From: JAVKFY01 sp040223615
Lineage (GTDB): Bacteria; Pseudomonadota; Alphaproteobacteria; GCA-2731375
Direction of reading: 5' to 3'
Length of the DNA stretch: 64,000 bases
Assembly (NCBI GenBank): GCA_040223615.1
Contig: JAVKFY010000071.1
Coordinates: 1-64,000 of the forward strand
Numbering within the stretch: position 1 is the first letter of the stretch; every line of letters begins with the position of its first letter. This document shows, piece by piece, positions 33,378 through 41,217 of this stretch. A program made the position numbers and the translations under genes. The notes beneath the pieces are model-generated. The model worked only from the letters and a program-made list of their open reading frames with translations, was not told the DNA's origin and searched no databases.

Positions 33378-34154
33378 TTACGGTTCTGGAGTTGATGATC
33401 CGGCTGGAAATTGCATGAGGAGAAGTCGCGCGCCTTTCGAGCCGGTTGTAAGTGAAAAGGCAGGCTCGTCCTCGGCGCGGAACAAGCACGCGTGCGTTGT
33501 AAGCTGCGTTCCGTCGATCGCCGCCTCACCGTCGAGGACCAGCAGGTACTGGCCAGCACCTGGCTGGTCAAAGTCGAGCGTTGCCTGTGCAGCCCCCGTC
33601 ACCGCGAACAACCGCGCGCCCAGCCCGTTGGGCTCTGCCGGGATGAGATCCATCGAATGCCCGGCTGGCAGGTCGGCCGGATCGACCGGATCGCTCATGC
33701 GATGGCACCGAGGTACCGCACGCAACTGATCGCGCGACCCTGGCATCGGCTTGCCTCCGGAATCCCAGTGCCTGCGCAACGTGAAGTAGTGCGTGCCTTC
33801 CTCGGCCGTGACGATCGGACCGTACGGCGTATGGCCGCCGGCATAGTGCACCGTCACCGGCTCGACTTGGTCCTTGCCGAAGCTGGCGGCGCCGGCGACG
33901 AAGACCTGGAACTGGTCGGTGTCATGGAAGTGCGGTGGCACCGTCGCGCGGCGCGGCTGCTCCACCAGGTAGGCCTGTGGCGCCTCTCGGTCGACGTTGG
34001 CCGCGCGCATCTCCGACGGCGCGGTACTCGGCGGCGCGCCCATGTACATGGTGGCGTAGTAGCTGTCGGCCGGATCGGAACTCTGGGTGAAGCCTTTGAC
34101 GTTCACCGCCTGGCGGCCGAGGCGGGCGGACTGGGCATCACGGATGATCGGCAT
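33378..34154 (-). CDS. Cupin-fold protein of unknown function
   Basis: A 258-residue protein with a cupin metal-binding block TVPPHFHDTDQFQVFVAG (about residues 71-88), followed by the second motif region VHYAGGHTPYGPIVT. A second, weaker beta-barrel half seems present (QYLLVLDGEAAIDGTQLTTH, then RLLLMQF near the C-terminus), so this may be a bicupin. It lies 15 bp downstream of the NitT-type permease gene at 34170 on the same strand and is probably the last gene of that operon. Another cupin protein, at 38299, flanks the transporter on the far side. Enzymatic function cannot be assigned. Confidence 0.75.
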   Translation of the reverse strand: MPIIRDAQSARLGRQAVNVKGFTQSSDPADSYYATMYMGAPPSTAPSEMRAANVDREAPQAYLVEQPRRATVPPHFHDTDQFQVFVAGAASFGKDQVEPVTVHYAGGHTPYGPIVTAEEGTHYFTLRRHWDSGGKPMPGSRDQLRAVPRCHRMSDPVDPADLPAGHSMDLIPAEPNGLGARLFAVTGAAQATLDFDQPGAGQYLLVLDGEAAIDGTQLTTHACLFRAEDEPAFSLTTGSKGARLLLMQFPAGSSTPEP

Positions 34155-34169
34155 GGTGTCGCTCCCGGT

Positions 34170-34928
34170 TCATAGCGATTCGATGGCGGCCTCGCCGCCG
34201 GCACCGCGGCTACGCCGTTCGATGGCAAGCAGGATGCCATTCATAGCGAGCGCAAAGATAAACATGATCAAGGTCAGGGCCAGGATGGTCTGGCTGTCGA
34301 TGCGCGCGATGGCGCGGATCAAAAGCTGGCCGATGCCGGCCTTGGCAGCGAACATTTCGCCGATCAGTGTGCCGAGCAACGTCATCGACAGGCCGACCCG
34401 CAGGCCGGCGAGCAATTCCGGCAGCGTCGCCGGCAGGATCACCCGCCACACCACCTGCGCCGGCGACAGCCGCAGCACCCGAGCGGTCTTCACCATGACG
34501 GGATCGATGTTGCGGATGCCGGCCATGACGAACACGGTGATCGGCATGATTCCGTGCAGCGCGCCGAACGCCACCTTGGCTGACAGGCCGAGCCCGAAGA
34601 TCAGCAGGATCACCGGATACAGCGTGATCTTCGGCAGCGTGTAGAAGGCGATCAGGAACGGTTCGGCGACGGCGCCGGAAAGGCGATGCGCACCGAGCCA
34701 GACGCCGATGCCGATGCCGCCCAGCGCGGCGATCGCCAGCGCCAGCGCCAACGCGCCGCCCGAGGCCGCCGCGTGGCGCCAGAAACCGGCGCTTGCCAGA
34801 AGCTCGGCCGCCCGCGCCACGGTGTCGGTGGGTGACGATAACGCCAGGTCGCCGGCGATCAGGTGCAACCCTTGCCAGATCGCGACCAGGACGGCCACCA
34901 GCAGCACGGTGTCGAGCCGCGCCCTCAT
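34170..34928 (-). CDS. NitT/TauT-family ABC transporter permease
   Basis: A 252-residue permease of the SsuC/TauC group with about six helices; the coupling motif GALHGIMPITVFVMAGIRNI and the EFLAGLR-like ELLAGLRVGLSMTLLGTLI stretch are family features. Its start overlaps the stop of the second permease by 4 bp (34925-34928). The system is unusual in encoding two different permeases, which probably form a heterodimer with one ATPase and one binding protein. Confidence 0.9.
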   Translation of the reverse strand: MRARLDTVLLVAVLVAIWQGLHLIAGDLALSSPTDTVARAAELLASAGFWRHAAASGGALALALAIAALGGIGIGVWLGAHRLSGAVAEPFLIAFYTLPKITLYPVILLIFGLGLSAKVAFGALHGIMPITVFVMAGIRNIDPVMVKTARVLRLSPAQVVWRVILPATLPELLAGLRVGLSMTLLGTLIGEMFAAKAGIGQLLIRAIARIDSQTILALTLIMFIFALAMNGILLAIERRSRGAGGEAAIESL

Positions 34929-35677
34929 GCCTTGCCCAGCCGTCGCAGCAGCCGCTGTTCCCAGGCATGCAGGCTCAGGTTCAACGCCGTCGCCAGGGCG
35001 ATGATGAACAGCAGCAGCGCGTACATCGTGCGGTTGTCGAAGTCGTTATAGGCATAGGCGATGGCGTGGCCGATGCCGGCGGTGGACAAGATGAACTCGC
35101 CGGCGATCACGCCGATGAAGGCATAGGCCAACGCCAGCTTCACGCCCGTCACCAGGAACGGCGCCGTCGCCGGCAGCATCACCTGCCAGACCGTCGCGGC
35201 CGGGCCGAGGCCTTGCATGCGCGCCACCTTGAGCAGCACCGGCGGCACGCGTTGCAGCCCGGTCAGCGTGTTGACCGCCATCACGATCACCGCGAACAGC
35301 GCGCCGATGATGATCAACGGCACGTCGTTGGCGCCGAACAGCATGATGAAGGTCGGGTACAGCACGAACACCGGCACGGCGTAGTAGCTGGTCAGCAGCG
35401 GCTCGGCGGCTCGGCGCAGCCGGGGCAGCAGGTGCAGGACGATGCCGAGCAGCAGGCCGGCGACCACCGCCGCCACCAAACAGATGGCGATGATGCGCAG
35501 CGTGCGGCCGACATCGGCCCAGCCCTTGCCGCTGGACAGCAGCTCGACCAGGGCGACAGCCATCTCGCTGGGCGGGATCATGGTGAACGGCACGATCAGG
35601 CCGCTTCGGCACGCCGCCTCCAGCGTCAGCACCGACCCGGCGATCAGCGCCAGCCGCAACCACCCGACCCGGCTCAC
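34925..35677 (-). CDS. NitT/TauT-family ABC transporter permease (GTG start)
   Basis: A 250-residue permease paralogous to the one downstream: IIIGALFAVIVMAVNTLTGL and APFLVTGVKLALAYAFIGVI, then AGEFILSTAGIGHAI. The start is a GTG at 35677 that overlaps the ATPase stop (GTGA, 35674-35677); the longer ATG-initiated frame runs through the ATPase gene and is not real. The C-terminus, HAWEQRLLRRLGKA, is typical of this family (W-x-x-R). Coupled expression with the ATPase and second permease is clear from the overlaps. Confidence 0.9.
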   Translation of the reverse strand: MSRVGWLRLALIAGSVLTLEAACRSGLIVPFTMIPPSEMAVALVELLSSGKGWADVGRTLRIIAICLVAAVVAGLLLGIVLHLLPRLRRAAEPLLTSYYAVPVFVLYPTFIMLFGANDVPLIIIGALFAVIVMAVNTLTGLQRVPPVLLKVARMQGLGPAATVWQVMLPATAPFLVTGVKLALAYAFIGVIAGEFILSTAGIGHAIAYAYNDFDNRTMYALLLFIIALATALNLSLHAWEQRLLRRLGKA

Positions 35678-36495
35678 GTGGCCGCCTCGCCGCGCAGCGC
35701 CCGCAGCGACTGGGCCCGCAATTCGTGCCACAGCTCGGCGGTAATGTCGCCGAAACGGGCGTCTTCCATGATCGTGCTGTCGCGCTCGGCCGGCCAGCCG
35801 GTGGTTGCCTCGTGGATGATCCGGCCGGGCCGCGCCGACATCACGCAGACCCGGTCGGCCAGCATCACCGCCTCCTCCAGCGAGTGCGTGATCAGCAGCG
35901 CCGAGGCGCCGGTGCGGCGCCACACCGCCAGCAGTTCCTCGCCCATCAGCAGCCGGGTCTGCGCGTCGAGCGCGCCGAACGGCTCGTCCAGCAACAGCAG
36001 CCGCGGCTCCAGCACCAATGTGCGCGCGATGCAGACACGCTGGCGCATGCCGCCGGAAAGCTGCGCCGGATAGGCCTCGGCGAAGTCCGTCAGGCCCATG
36101 AAGGCCAGCGCACCATCGACCTTCTCGCGCCGCGCATGCGCCGTAAGGTCGAGCTGTCGCAGCCCGAACTCGACATTGTCGCGCACCCGAAGCCAAGGGA
36201 AAGACGCGTCCTGCTGGAACACCACGCCGATACCGTCGGCCGGCCCGTCGAGCGGCCGGCCCTCGAAGCTGATGCGTCCCTGGCTCGGCCGGCCGAGCCC
36301 GCAGAGCAGCTCCAGCAGGGTCGACTTGCCGCAGCCCGACGGCCCGACCACGGCGACGAACTCGCCCTGGCGGACCTGCAGGTCGATCGGTCCCAGCGCG
36401 TGCACTGGCCCGGTCGGCCCGACACCCGGATAGGTGTGCGAAACCGCCTCGACGGCGGCGTGCACGGTCATGCCCGGCGTGACGCCGACATCCAC
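35674..36495 (-). CDS. NitT/TauT-family ABC transporter ATP-binding protein
   Basis: A 273-residue ATPase: Walker A GPSGCGKST, signature LSGGMRQRVCIARTL, Walker B LLLLDEPFGALD and the H loop LLITHSLEEAVMLADRV, as in SsuB/TauB. The GTG at 36495 shares one base with the upstream binding-protein stop (TAGTG); an ATG at 36471 is an alternative start that would shorten the protein by 8 residues. It energises the two permeases encoded directly downstream. Confidence 0.92.
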   Translation of the reverse strand: MDVGVTPGMTVHAAVEAVSHTYPGVGPTGPVHALGPIDLQVRQGEFVAVVGPSGCGKSTLLELLCGLGRPSQGRISFEGRPLDGPADGIGVVFQQDASFPWLRVRDNVEFGLRQLDLTAHARREKVDGALAFMGLTDFAEAYPAQLSGGMRQRVCIARTLVLEPRLLLLDEPFGALDAQTRLLMGEELLAVWRRTGASALLITHSLEEAVMLADRVCVMSARPGRIIHEATTGWPAERDSTIMEDARFGDITAELWHELRAQSLRALRGEAAT

Positions 36496-37478
36496 TACAG
36501 CGGCTTCCGCAGGTCCTCGGGCAGCAGCGACTGGTCGATCACCGCGGACCAGTCGACGCTCTCGTCGGCCTTGAGCGCGCCGATCAACTTCAGGCCGGCC
36601 ACGTTGGCCTCCAGCCCTGCGCGGTCGAAGCCGCCGGTGCTCCAGTAGCGCCAGCCGGCGAACTTCTCGATCACCGCGGCGGTCAGCTCCGGCTTCATCT
36701 CGCAGCGCTTGGCGATCATCGCGGCAGCGGCCTTCGGGTCGGCGTATATCGCCTCGACCGCCTGGCGCCGCGCGGCGATCACCTTGCGCAGCATGTCCGG
36801 TTCCGCCTTGGCGAACGCCTCGGTGGTGAAGCCGACCGTCTGGGTCATCGTCGGGACGAAGTCGCCGACAGCGAAGACCGGGCGGAACTTGGCCGCCAGC
36901 TGGGTCACGATCGGTTCGATCGCCGGCATGGTGTCGATCTCGCCCTGTCCGAGCAACGTCAGGCCTTCGCGCAGCCCGCCGGTGGTGACGATGGTGACAT
37001 CGTCGACCGACATGCCGGCGGCCTGCAACACCTGGCGGGTAAGCTGGTCGCTGCCCGAGTTCGGGTTGGTGATGCCCATCTTCTTGCCGGGCATGTCCTT
37101 GATCGACTGGATCGGGCTGTCCATGCGCACCAGCCAGTACATGTCGACCTTGCCGGAAACCGCGGCGTGGATGACCTTCAGCGGCGCGCCCTTGGCCCGC
37201 GCCGCCAGCACCGCGCCGAGGCCCGCCTCGCCATAGGGCACGTCGTTGGCCAGCGCGTTGCGCACCGTGTCACCGCCGCCGCGCGCCGGGATGATGCCGT
37301 CGATGTCGACGCCGGCCTTGGCGAACATGTCCTGTTCCAACGCCACCGACCACGGCGCGCCTTGCAGCAGCGCGCAGTAATGCGCGACGACGACGTCCTT
37401 GGCCTGGGCGACGCTGGTGACGGCCAGCGCCAGCCCCGCCGCGAGGCCGACGGCCGGCAGCTTGTCGATGATGTTCAT
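36495..37478 (-). CDS. NitT/TauT-family ABC transporter substrate-binding protein (NMT1-like)
   Basis: A 327-residue periplasmic receptor. A signal peptide covers about residues 1-26 (VGLAAGLALAVTSVAQA-K). KMGITNPNSGSDQLTRQVLQ and the GQIDTMPAIEPIV-like GEIDTMPAIEPIVT are typical of nitrate/sulfonate/pyrimidine-binding members (PF09084/13379). It is first in a five-gene unit (binding protein, ATPase, two permeases, cupin). The substrates of this class vary widely (taurine, thiamine precursors, aromatic acids) and cannot be told from the sequence. The GntR regulator 55 bp upstream on the same strand may control it. Confidence 0.9.
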   Translation of the reverse strand: MNIIDKLPAVGLAAGLALAVTSVAQAKDVVVAHYCALLQGAPWSVALEQDMFAKAGVDIDGIIPARGGGDTVRNALANDVPYGEAGLGAVLAARAKGAPLKVIHAAVSGKVDMYWLVRMDSPIQSIKDMPGKKMGITNPNSGSDQLTRQVLQAAGMSVDDVTIVTTGGLREGLTLLGQGEIDTMPAIEPIVTQLAAKFRPVFAVGDFVPTMTQTVGFTTEAFAKAEPDMLRKVIAARRQAVEAIYADPKAAAAMIAKRCEMKPELTAAVIEKFAGWRYWSTGGFDRAGLEANVAGLKLIGALKADESVDWSAVIDQSLLPEDLRKPL

Positions 37479-37532
37479 GGGGTTTTCCTCCCGGATCGCT
37501 GTTCTGGTTCGTTGTTACGTTCGGGCCGCCGT

Positions 37533-38222
37533 TCAGTCGGCATAGGCCTCGTCGGGCAGTTCCTGGACGGTGCGTGACGACTTGCGCAGGTGATCCCGCA
37601 TCGCGCGTTCGGCCCGGCCCGGATCGCCTGCCAGCACTGCCAGCACGATGCGCCGATGCTGTCGGATCGATTCCGCGACATGCTTCTGCGTCAGCAGCAG
37701 ACTGAACTGCAGCCGCACCGCCGGCAGTCGCAGCGACGCGATCTGTTTCGCCAGCACGTCGTTGGCGGCGACCTTCACCAGGTCGTCATGGAATCGGTTG
37801 TTGTCCGCCATGTAGATGTCGGCCGACAGGCCGGCGCCGTTCGGGTTGGCGTCGATCTCGGCGAGCCAACGCCGCATCACCGCGTCGTCGGCGCCGGCTG
37901 CGATGCGTTCCGCCGCCAGCCGCCCGGCCAGCGCTTCCAGCGCCTGGCGCACCCGATAAAGATCGGCGACCTCGCCGCGCGAAAGCTGGCGCACGCGGGC
38001 GCCGCGGTGCGGCTCCAGCTCGAGCACGCCTTCGGCCGCCAGCCGGCGCGTGGCCTCGCGCAGCGAGCCGCGACTGACCTGCAGGCTGCGCGTGAGGTCA
38101 GCCTCGATCAGCCGCTGTCCGGGCGCGTAACGGCCGCTGGCAACGCCGCGCGCAATGGCGTCGGCAGCGCGGTCAACGGCCGAGGCCGGCAAGGGCACTT
38201 GGATGGTCGGGGATTCGTGCAT
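37533..38222 (-). CDS. GntR-family transcriptional regulator (FCD domain)
   Basis: A 229-residue regulator. The winged HTH spans about residues 15-78 (DLTRSLQVSRGSLREATRRL, then LELEPHRGARVRQLS). The C-terminal FCD all-helical ligand domain contains the metal-site pattern with DNNRFHDDLVK (about 122-132) and RQHRRIVLAVLAGDPGRAERAMRDHL-like residues (H at about 188 and 209). Ligands are usually organic acids. It diverges from the cupin gene at 38299, with a perfect 13-bp operator-like palindrome between the two. The same-strand NitT transporter follows, a likely target. Confidence 0.92.
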   Translation of the reverse strand: MHESPTIQVPLPASAVDRAADAIARGVASGRYAPGQRLIEADLTRSLQVSRGSLREATRRLAAEGVLELEPHRGARVRQLSRGEVADLYRVRQALEALAGRLAAERIAAGADDAVMRRWLAEIDANPNGAGLSADIYMADNNRFHDDLVKVAANDVLAKQIASLRLPAVRLQFSLLLTQKHVAESIRQHRRIVLAVLAGDPGRAERAMRDHLRKSSRTVQELPDEAYAD

Positions 38223-38232
38223 CGCGCTTTCG

Positions 38233-38269
38233 GTGACGTCACTTCTGTTCTAATCTATTGTCTGACAAT
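38233..38269. promoter_or_regulatory. Probable GntR operator in the divergent gntR-cupin region
   Basis: ATTGTCTGACAAT (38257-38269) is a perfect palindrome around a central T and fits the TTGTC/GACAA-type sites of FCD regulators. A second perfect palindrome, GTGACGTCAC, is at 38233-38242, 11 bp from the regulator start. Both lie between the diverging starts at 38222 and 38299. Confidence 0.55.
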
Positions 38270-38298
38270 CTTGCCCGATCACGAAGGGAAACGGAAGC

Positions 38299-39171
38299 AT
38301 GCGCATTCGCCACAGCGACGAGATGGATTACGCCGTGGTCTCCGGCCACCGCACCGGCGACATCACCTTCAAGCGCATGATGCAGGGCGATCCCGAAGCT
38401 TTGGACAATTTCGAGCTGTCGCTGGTGCGCAACCGAGGCGCCTACTACACGCCGCGTCACCGGCACAATTTCGACCAGATCCGCCTGGTGCTGGAGGGCG
38501 AGTTCAGCTACGCCGACAAGAAGGTGATGAAGTCCGGCGACGCCGGCTTCTTCCCCGAAGGCACCTACTACGGGCCACAGAACGTCACCGACTGCACCAC
38601 CCTGGTGCTGCAATGCGGCGCCCCGTCGAGGAGCGGCTATCTCGACTACACCACGCTGGGCGAGGGCCACCGCGAGCTGACCCGCCTCGGCAGCTTCGAC
38701 AACGGCGTGTTCACGCGCGGGCCGGGCGCCAATCTGCCAGGCACCCGGCGCAAGCAGGACGGCTACGAGGCGATCTGGGAGTACAAGCGCGGCCAGGAGA
38801 TCGCCTATCCGCCGGCACGCTACAGCGAACCGGTGATCATGAACGTCGCCAGCTTCGAGTGGGAGCCGAGCGGCACCGACGGCGTCGAGCGACGTTTGCT
38901 CGGCACCTTCATCAACGAGACCCGCATGGTGATCTACAGGCTGGAACCCGGTGCCCGACTCGACATCGACGCGAGCGAGGCATGTCAGCTTGTCTTCGTG
39001 CTGTCCGGCACCGGCAGATCCACGGCAGGCGACTGGCGTCGCTGGGACGCGCTGGCCGCCGACCGCGGCGAATGCGCCGAGCTCACCGCGTCGGCACCTG
39101 CGGAGGTGTTCGTCATGGGCTTGCCGCGCATTGCAGCTGTCGAAACCGAGCGCACGCGACGCGTGGCATAG
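38299..39171 (+). CDS. Cupin-domain protein of unknown function
   Basis: A 290-residue cytoplasmic protein. The cupin block RHRHNFDQIRLVLEGEFSYA (about residues 51-70) holds the His-x-His and later acidic ligands, and KSGDAGFFPEGTYYGPQ forms the second motif. The C-terminal half has a further barrel-like segment, QLVFVLSGTGRST. Non-polar signal sequences are absent. It is divergent from, and probably controlled by, the GntR regulator. Function is unknown; cupins near such transporters are often dioxygenases or isomerases. Confidence 0.8.
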   Translation: MRIRHSDEMDYAVVSGHRTGDITFKRMMQGDPEALDNFELSLVRNRGAYYTPRHRHNFDQIRLVLEGEFSYADKKVMKSGDAGFFPEGTYYGPQNVTDCTTLVLQCGAPSRSGYLDYTTLGEGHRELTRLGSFDNGVFTRGPGANLPGTRRKQDGYEAIWEYKRGQEIAYPPARYSEPVIMNVASFEWEPSGTDGVERRLLGTFINETRMVIYRLEPGARLDIDASEACQLVFVLSGTGRSTAGDWRRWDALAADRGECAELTASAPAEVFVMGLPRIAAVETERTRRVA

Positions 39172-39220
39172 GGCGCTGGTGGACGCTTCGCTGCTCTGAG
39201 CTCGAGTTTCCCGGCTCTGA

Positions 39221-39358
39221 TCACGATGGCAGGTTGCGCCACTGCGCGCCTGTCCACACGATCGACAGCTCGCCCCGCACGTACATCTGGTTGTCGCGCC
39301 CGGTCGAGCCCTTGTGGTCCGGCCGGCCGATGATCAGCGGCGCGATCCGCACCCGCAT
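39221..39358 (-). mobile_element. Remnant of an IS5-family transposase (N-terminal 45 codons)
   Basis: The minus-strand frame reads RIAPLIIGRPDHKGSTGRDN, later IVWTGAQWRNLPS, matching the N-terminal DDE transposase segment of IS5/IS427-like elements (consensus I-PLL--R-----RDNR-----LWI-RTGAPWRDLP). It stops just after this motif, so the DDE core is missing. No terminal inverted repeats could be confirmed. It marks a past insertion between the cupin gene and the ThDP-enzyme gene. The rest of the 309-bp gap holds nothing else I recognise. Confidence 0.65.
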
Positions 39359-39480
39359 CCGCACATCCTAGAGCAGCGCGGATGCACTTCCTACGCGACG
39401 ACGTCTCGGTATCATCTTGATTGTATGGCCAAATGCAGGTGGCGGCGGATGCCGCCGCGCCGCACTACAGGGAAGCTAAC

Positions 39481-41184
39481 ATGGCGACGAAGACCATCTG
39501 GGAAGCGATCGTCGAAGCGTTGCAAGCCGAGGGCGTGCGACGCATCTATGGTTTGCCGGGTAATCCGCTGCATCTCGTCGGAGACCTTGTGCGGCACTCC
39601 GACATCGAGATCGTGCTGGTGCGCCATGAACATTCCGCGGTGGCGTGCGCCTATGCGGAGGCACGGCTGACCGGCAAGCCGGCGGTCTGTTTCGGCAATC
39701 CCGGCCCGGGTATCACCAACATGGTCACCGGCCTGCTAGAGGCGACCAGCGGCAGCTTACCGGTCATCGCGCTGTCGAACGGCTCGCCGGCGAGTTCAAT
39801 GGGCATGGGCGCCTTCCAGGAACTGGACAGCGTGCCGATGATGCGGCCAGTGACCAAGTGGGCCGAACGTATCGTCGACGCGTCGGCAACGCCTTGGGTG
39901 ATGCAAAGGGCATTCTCGCTCGCGGTCAACGGACGCCCCGGCGCCGTCTTCATCGACGTCCCGTCCGACCTCGGCCTGCGACCTGCCGAAATTCCCGACT
40001 ACCGGCCATCGCTGGGCAGGCACCTAAGTCGAGCCGACGCCGACGCGGTCGCGGTGGCCGCCGACCGATTGGCAAAGGCCCGCCGGCCGTTGCTTCTCTG
40101 TGGTGCCGGCGCCGTCGCCAGCCAAGCCGCGGCGGCGCTGATGACACTGGCGGAGAGCACCAGCACACCTGTCTTCACCACCCCTGGCGGCCGCGGCGTG
40201 TTCCCGGAGGGGCACGACCTCTCGCTAGGCCAAGTCGGGCTCTATTTCACGAAGGTCGGCAAGGACTACTACGATGACGCCGATCTGGTCATCTCGGTCG
40301 GCTCGCGGCTGGAGGAGTTTTCCACCGGCGCCTGGCGCTACTACCCGAAGGACGCCGCGCTGGTGCAGATCGACATCGACCCCGGCGCCATCGCGATGAA
40401 CTGGCGTCCTGATGTCGCTCTCATCGGCGATGCCGCCTTGGTACTCCGCGACCTCCTTGCAGCGACGACCGGGCAAGACCCTGAACAACGAGCACAACGG
40501 CAAGCTGACATCATCGCTGCCAAAGCCGCCTTCCAGGTGAAGGTGGACACCGAGTGCGCCCAGCAGACCCGGCCAATTCGACCACCGCAGATCGTCGCCG
40601 CGATCAATCGCGTGTTCGGCCATGACACCGTGATGGTGCATGAGAATGGCGGTGCCGACCTCTGGTCTTACTACTGGCCCTATTACAAGGTCCTCGATGT
40701 CGGTGACTGCGTGCCAATGGCGGAACAGACAGCGATGGGCATGGGCGTGATCGGCACGATCGGTGCCAAACTGGCTTGCCCCGAGAGGAACGTGGTCTGT
40801 GTTACCGGCGACGGCGCGCTGCAGATGGCGATGATGGAACTCGCCACGGCGGTGGAACAGAAATGCGGCGTGACCTGGGTGGTGCTGAACAACCAAGGCT
40901 TGGGATGGCCGCAGTTTCTGCAGGTGCTGGAGCATCAGCAACAGGTGGCGACGGATTTCCTGGCCGCACCGGACCTGGCGGCTCTGGCGACTGCGCAAGG
41001 CTGTTTCGCTCTACGGGTGGAAGATCCAGCCGACGTCGACGCGGCGTTACGCCAAGCGTTGCAGGCGAACCAGTCTGGCCAGCCGGCCCTGCTCGACTTC
41101 CATATCGCCAAGCACGACTACCCCGACCACTTCGTGCGCTTCCACCACGAGGTTTTCGAGCTTGGCGGTGTGAAGCCAGGCTGA
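39481..41184 (+). CDS. Thiamine diphosphate-dependent enzyme (acetolactate synthase/benzoylformate decarboxylase-like)
   Basis: A 567-residue enzyme with the three ThDP-enzyme domains: PYR (residues about 4-170, catalytic Glu E50 in LVRHEHSAVACAYAEA), the central domain (about 190-330, RRPLLLCGAGA) and PP (about 375-540, cofactor motif GDGALQMAMMELATAVEQ ending in VLNNQG). It probably decarboxylates or ligates a 2-oxo acid. The ATG at 39481 is preceded by AGGGAAG and begins MATKTIWEAIVEAL, a natural family start. It is convergent with the hyuB-like gene. No small regulatory subunit of acetolactate synthase is nearby, so a biosynthetic IlvB role is unlikely. Confidence 0.88.
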   Translation: MATKTIWEAIVEALQAEGVRRIYGLPGNPLHLVGDLVRHSDIEIVLVRHEHSAVACAYAEARLTGKPAVCFGNPGPGITNMVTGLLEATSGSLPVIALSNGSPASSMGMGAFQELDSVPMMRPVTKWAERIVDASATPWVMQRAFSLAVNGRPGAVFIDVPSDLGLRPAEIPDYRPSLGRHLSRADADAVAVAADRLAKARRPLLLCGAGAVASQAAAALMTLAESTSTPVFTTPGGRGVFPEGHDLSLGQVGLYFTKVGKDYYDDADLVISVGSRLEEFSTGAWRYYPKDAALVQIDIDPGAIAMNWRPDVALIGDAALVLRDLLAATTGQDPEQRAQRQADIIAAKAAFQVKVDTECAQQTRPIRPPQIVAAINRVFGHDTVMVHENGGADLWSYYWPYYKVLDVGDCVPMAEQTAMGMGVIGTIGAKLACPERNVVCVTGDGALQMAMMELATAVEQKCGVTWVVLNNQGLGWPQFLQVLEHQQQVATDFLAAPDLAALATAQGCFALRVEDPADVDAALRQALQANQSGQPALLDFHIAKHDYPDHFVRFHHEVFELGGVKPG

Positions 41185-41217
41185 GCGCAACCGTCGATCC
41201 AGCCGCCTGAACCGTAT

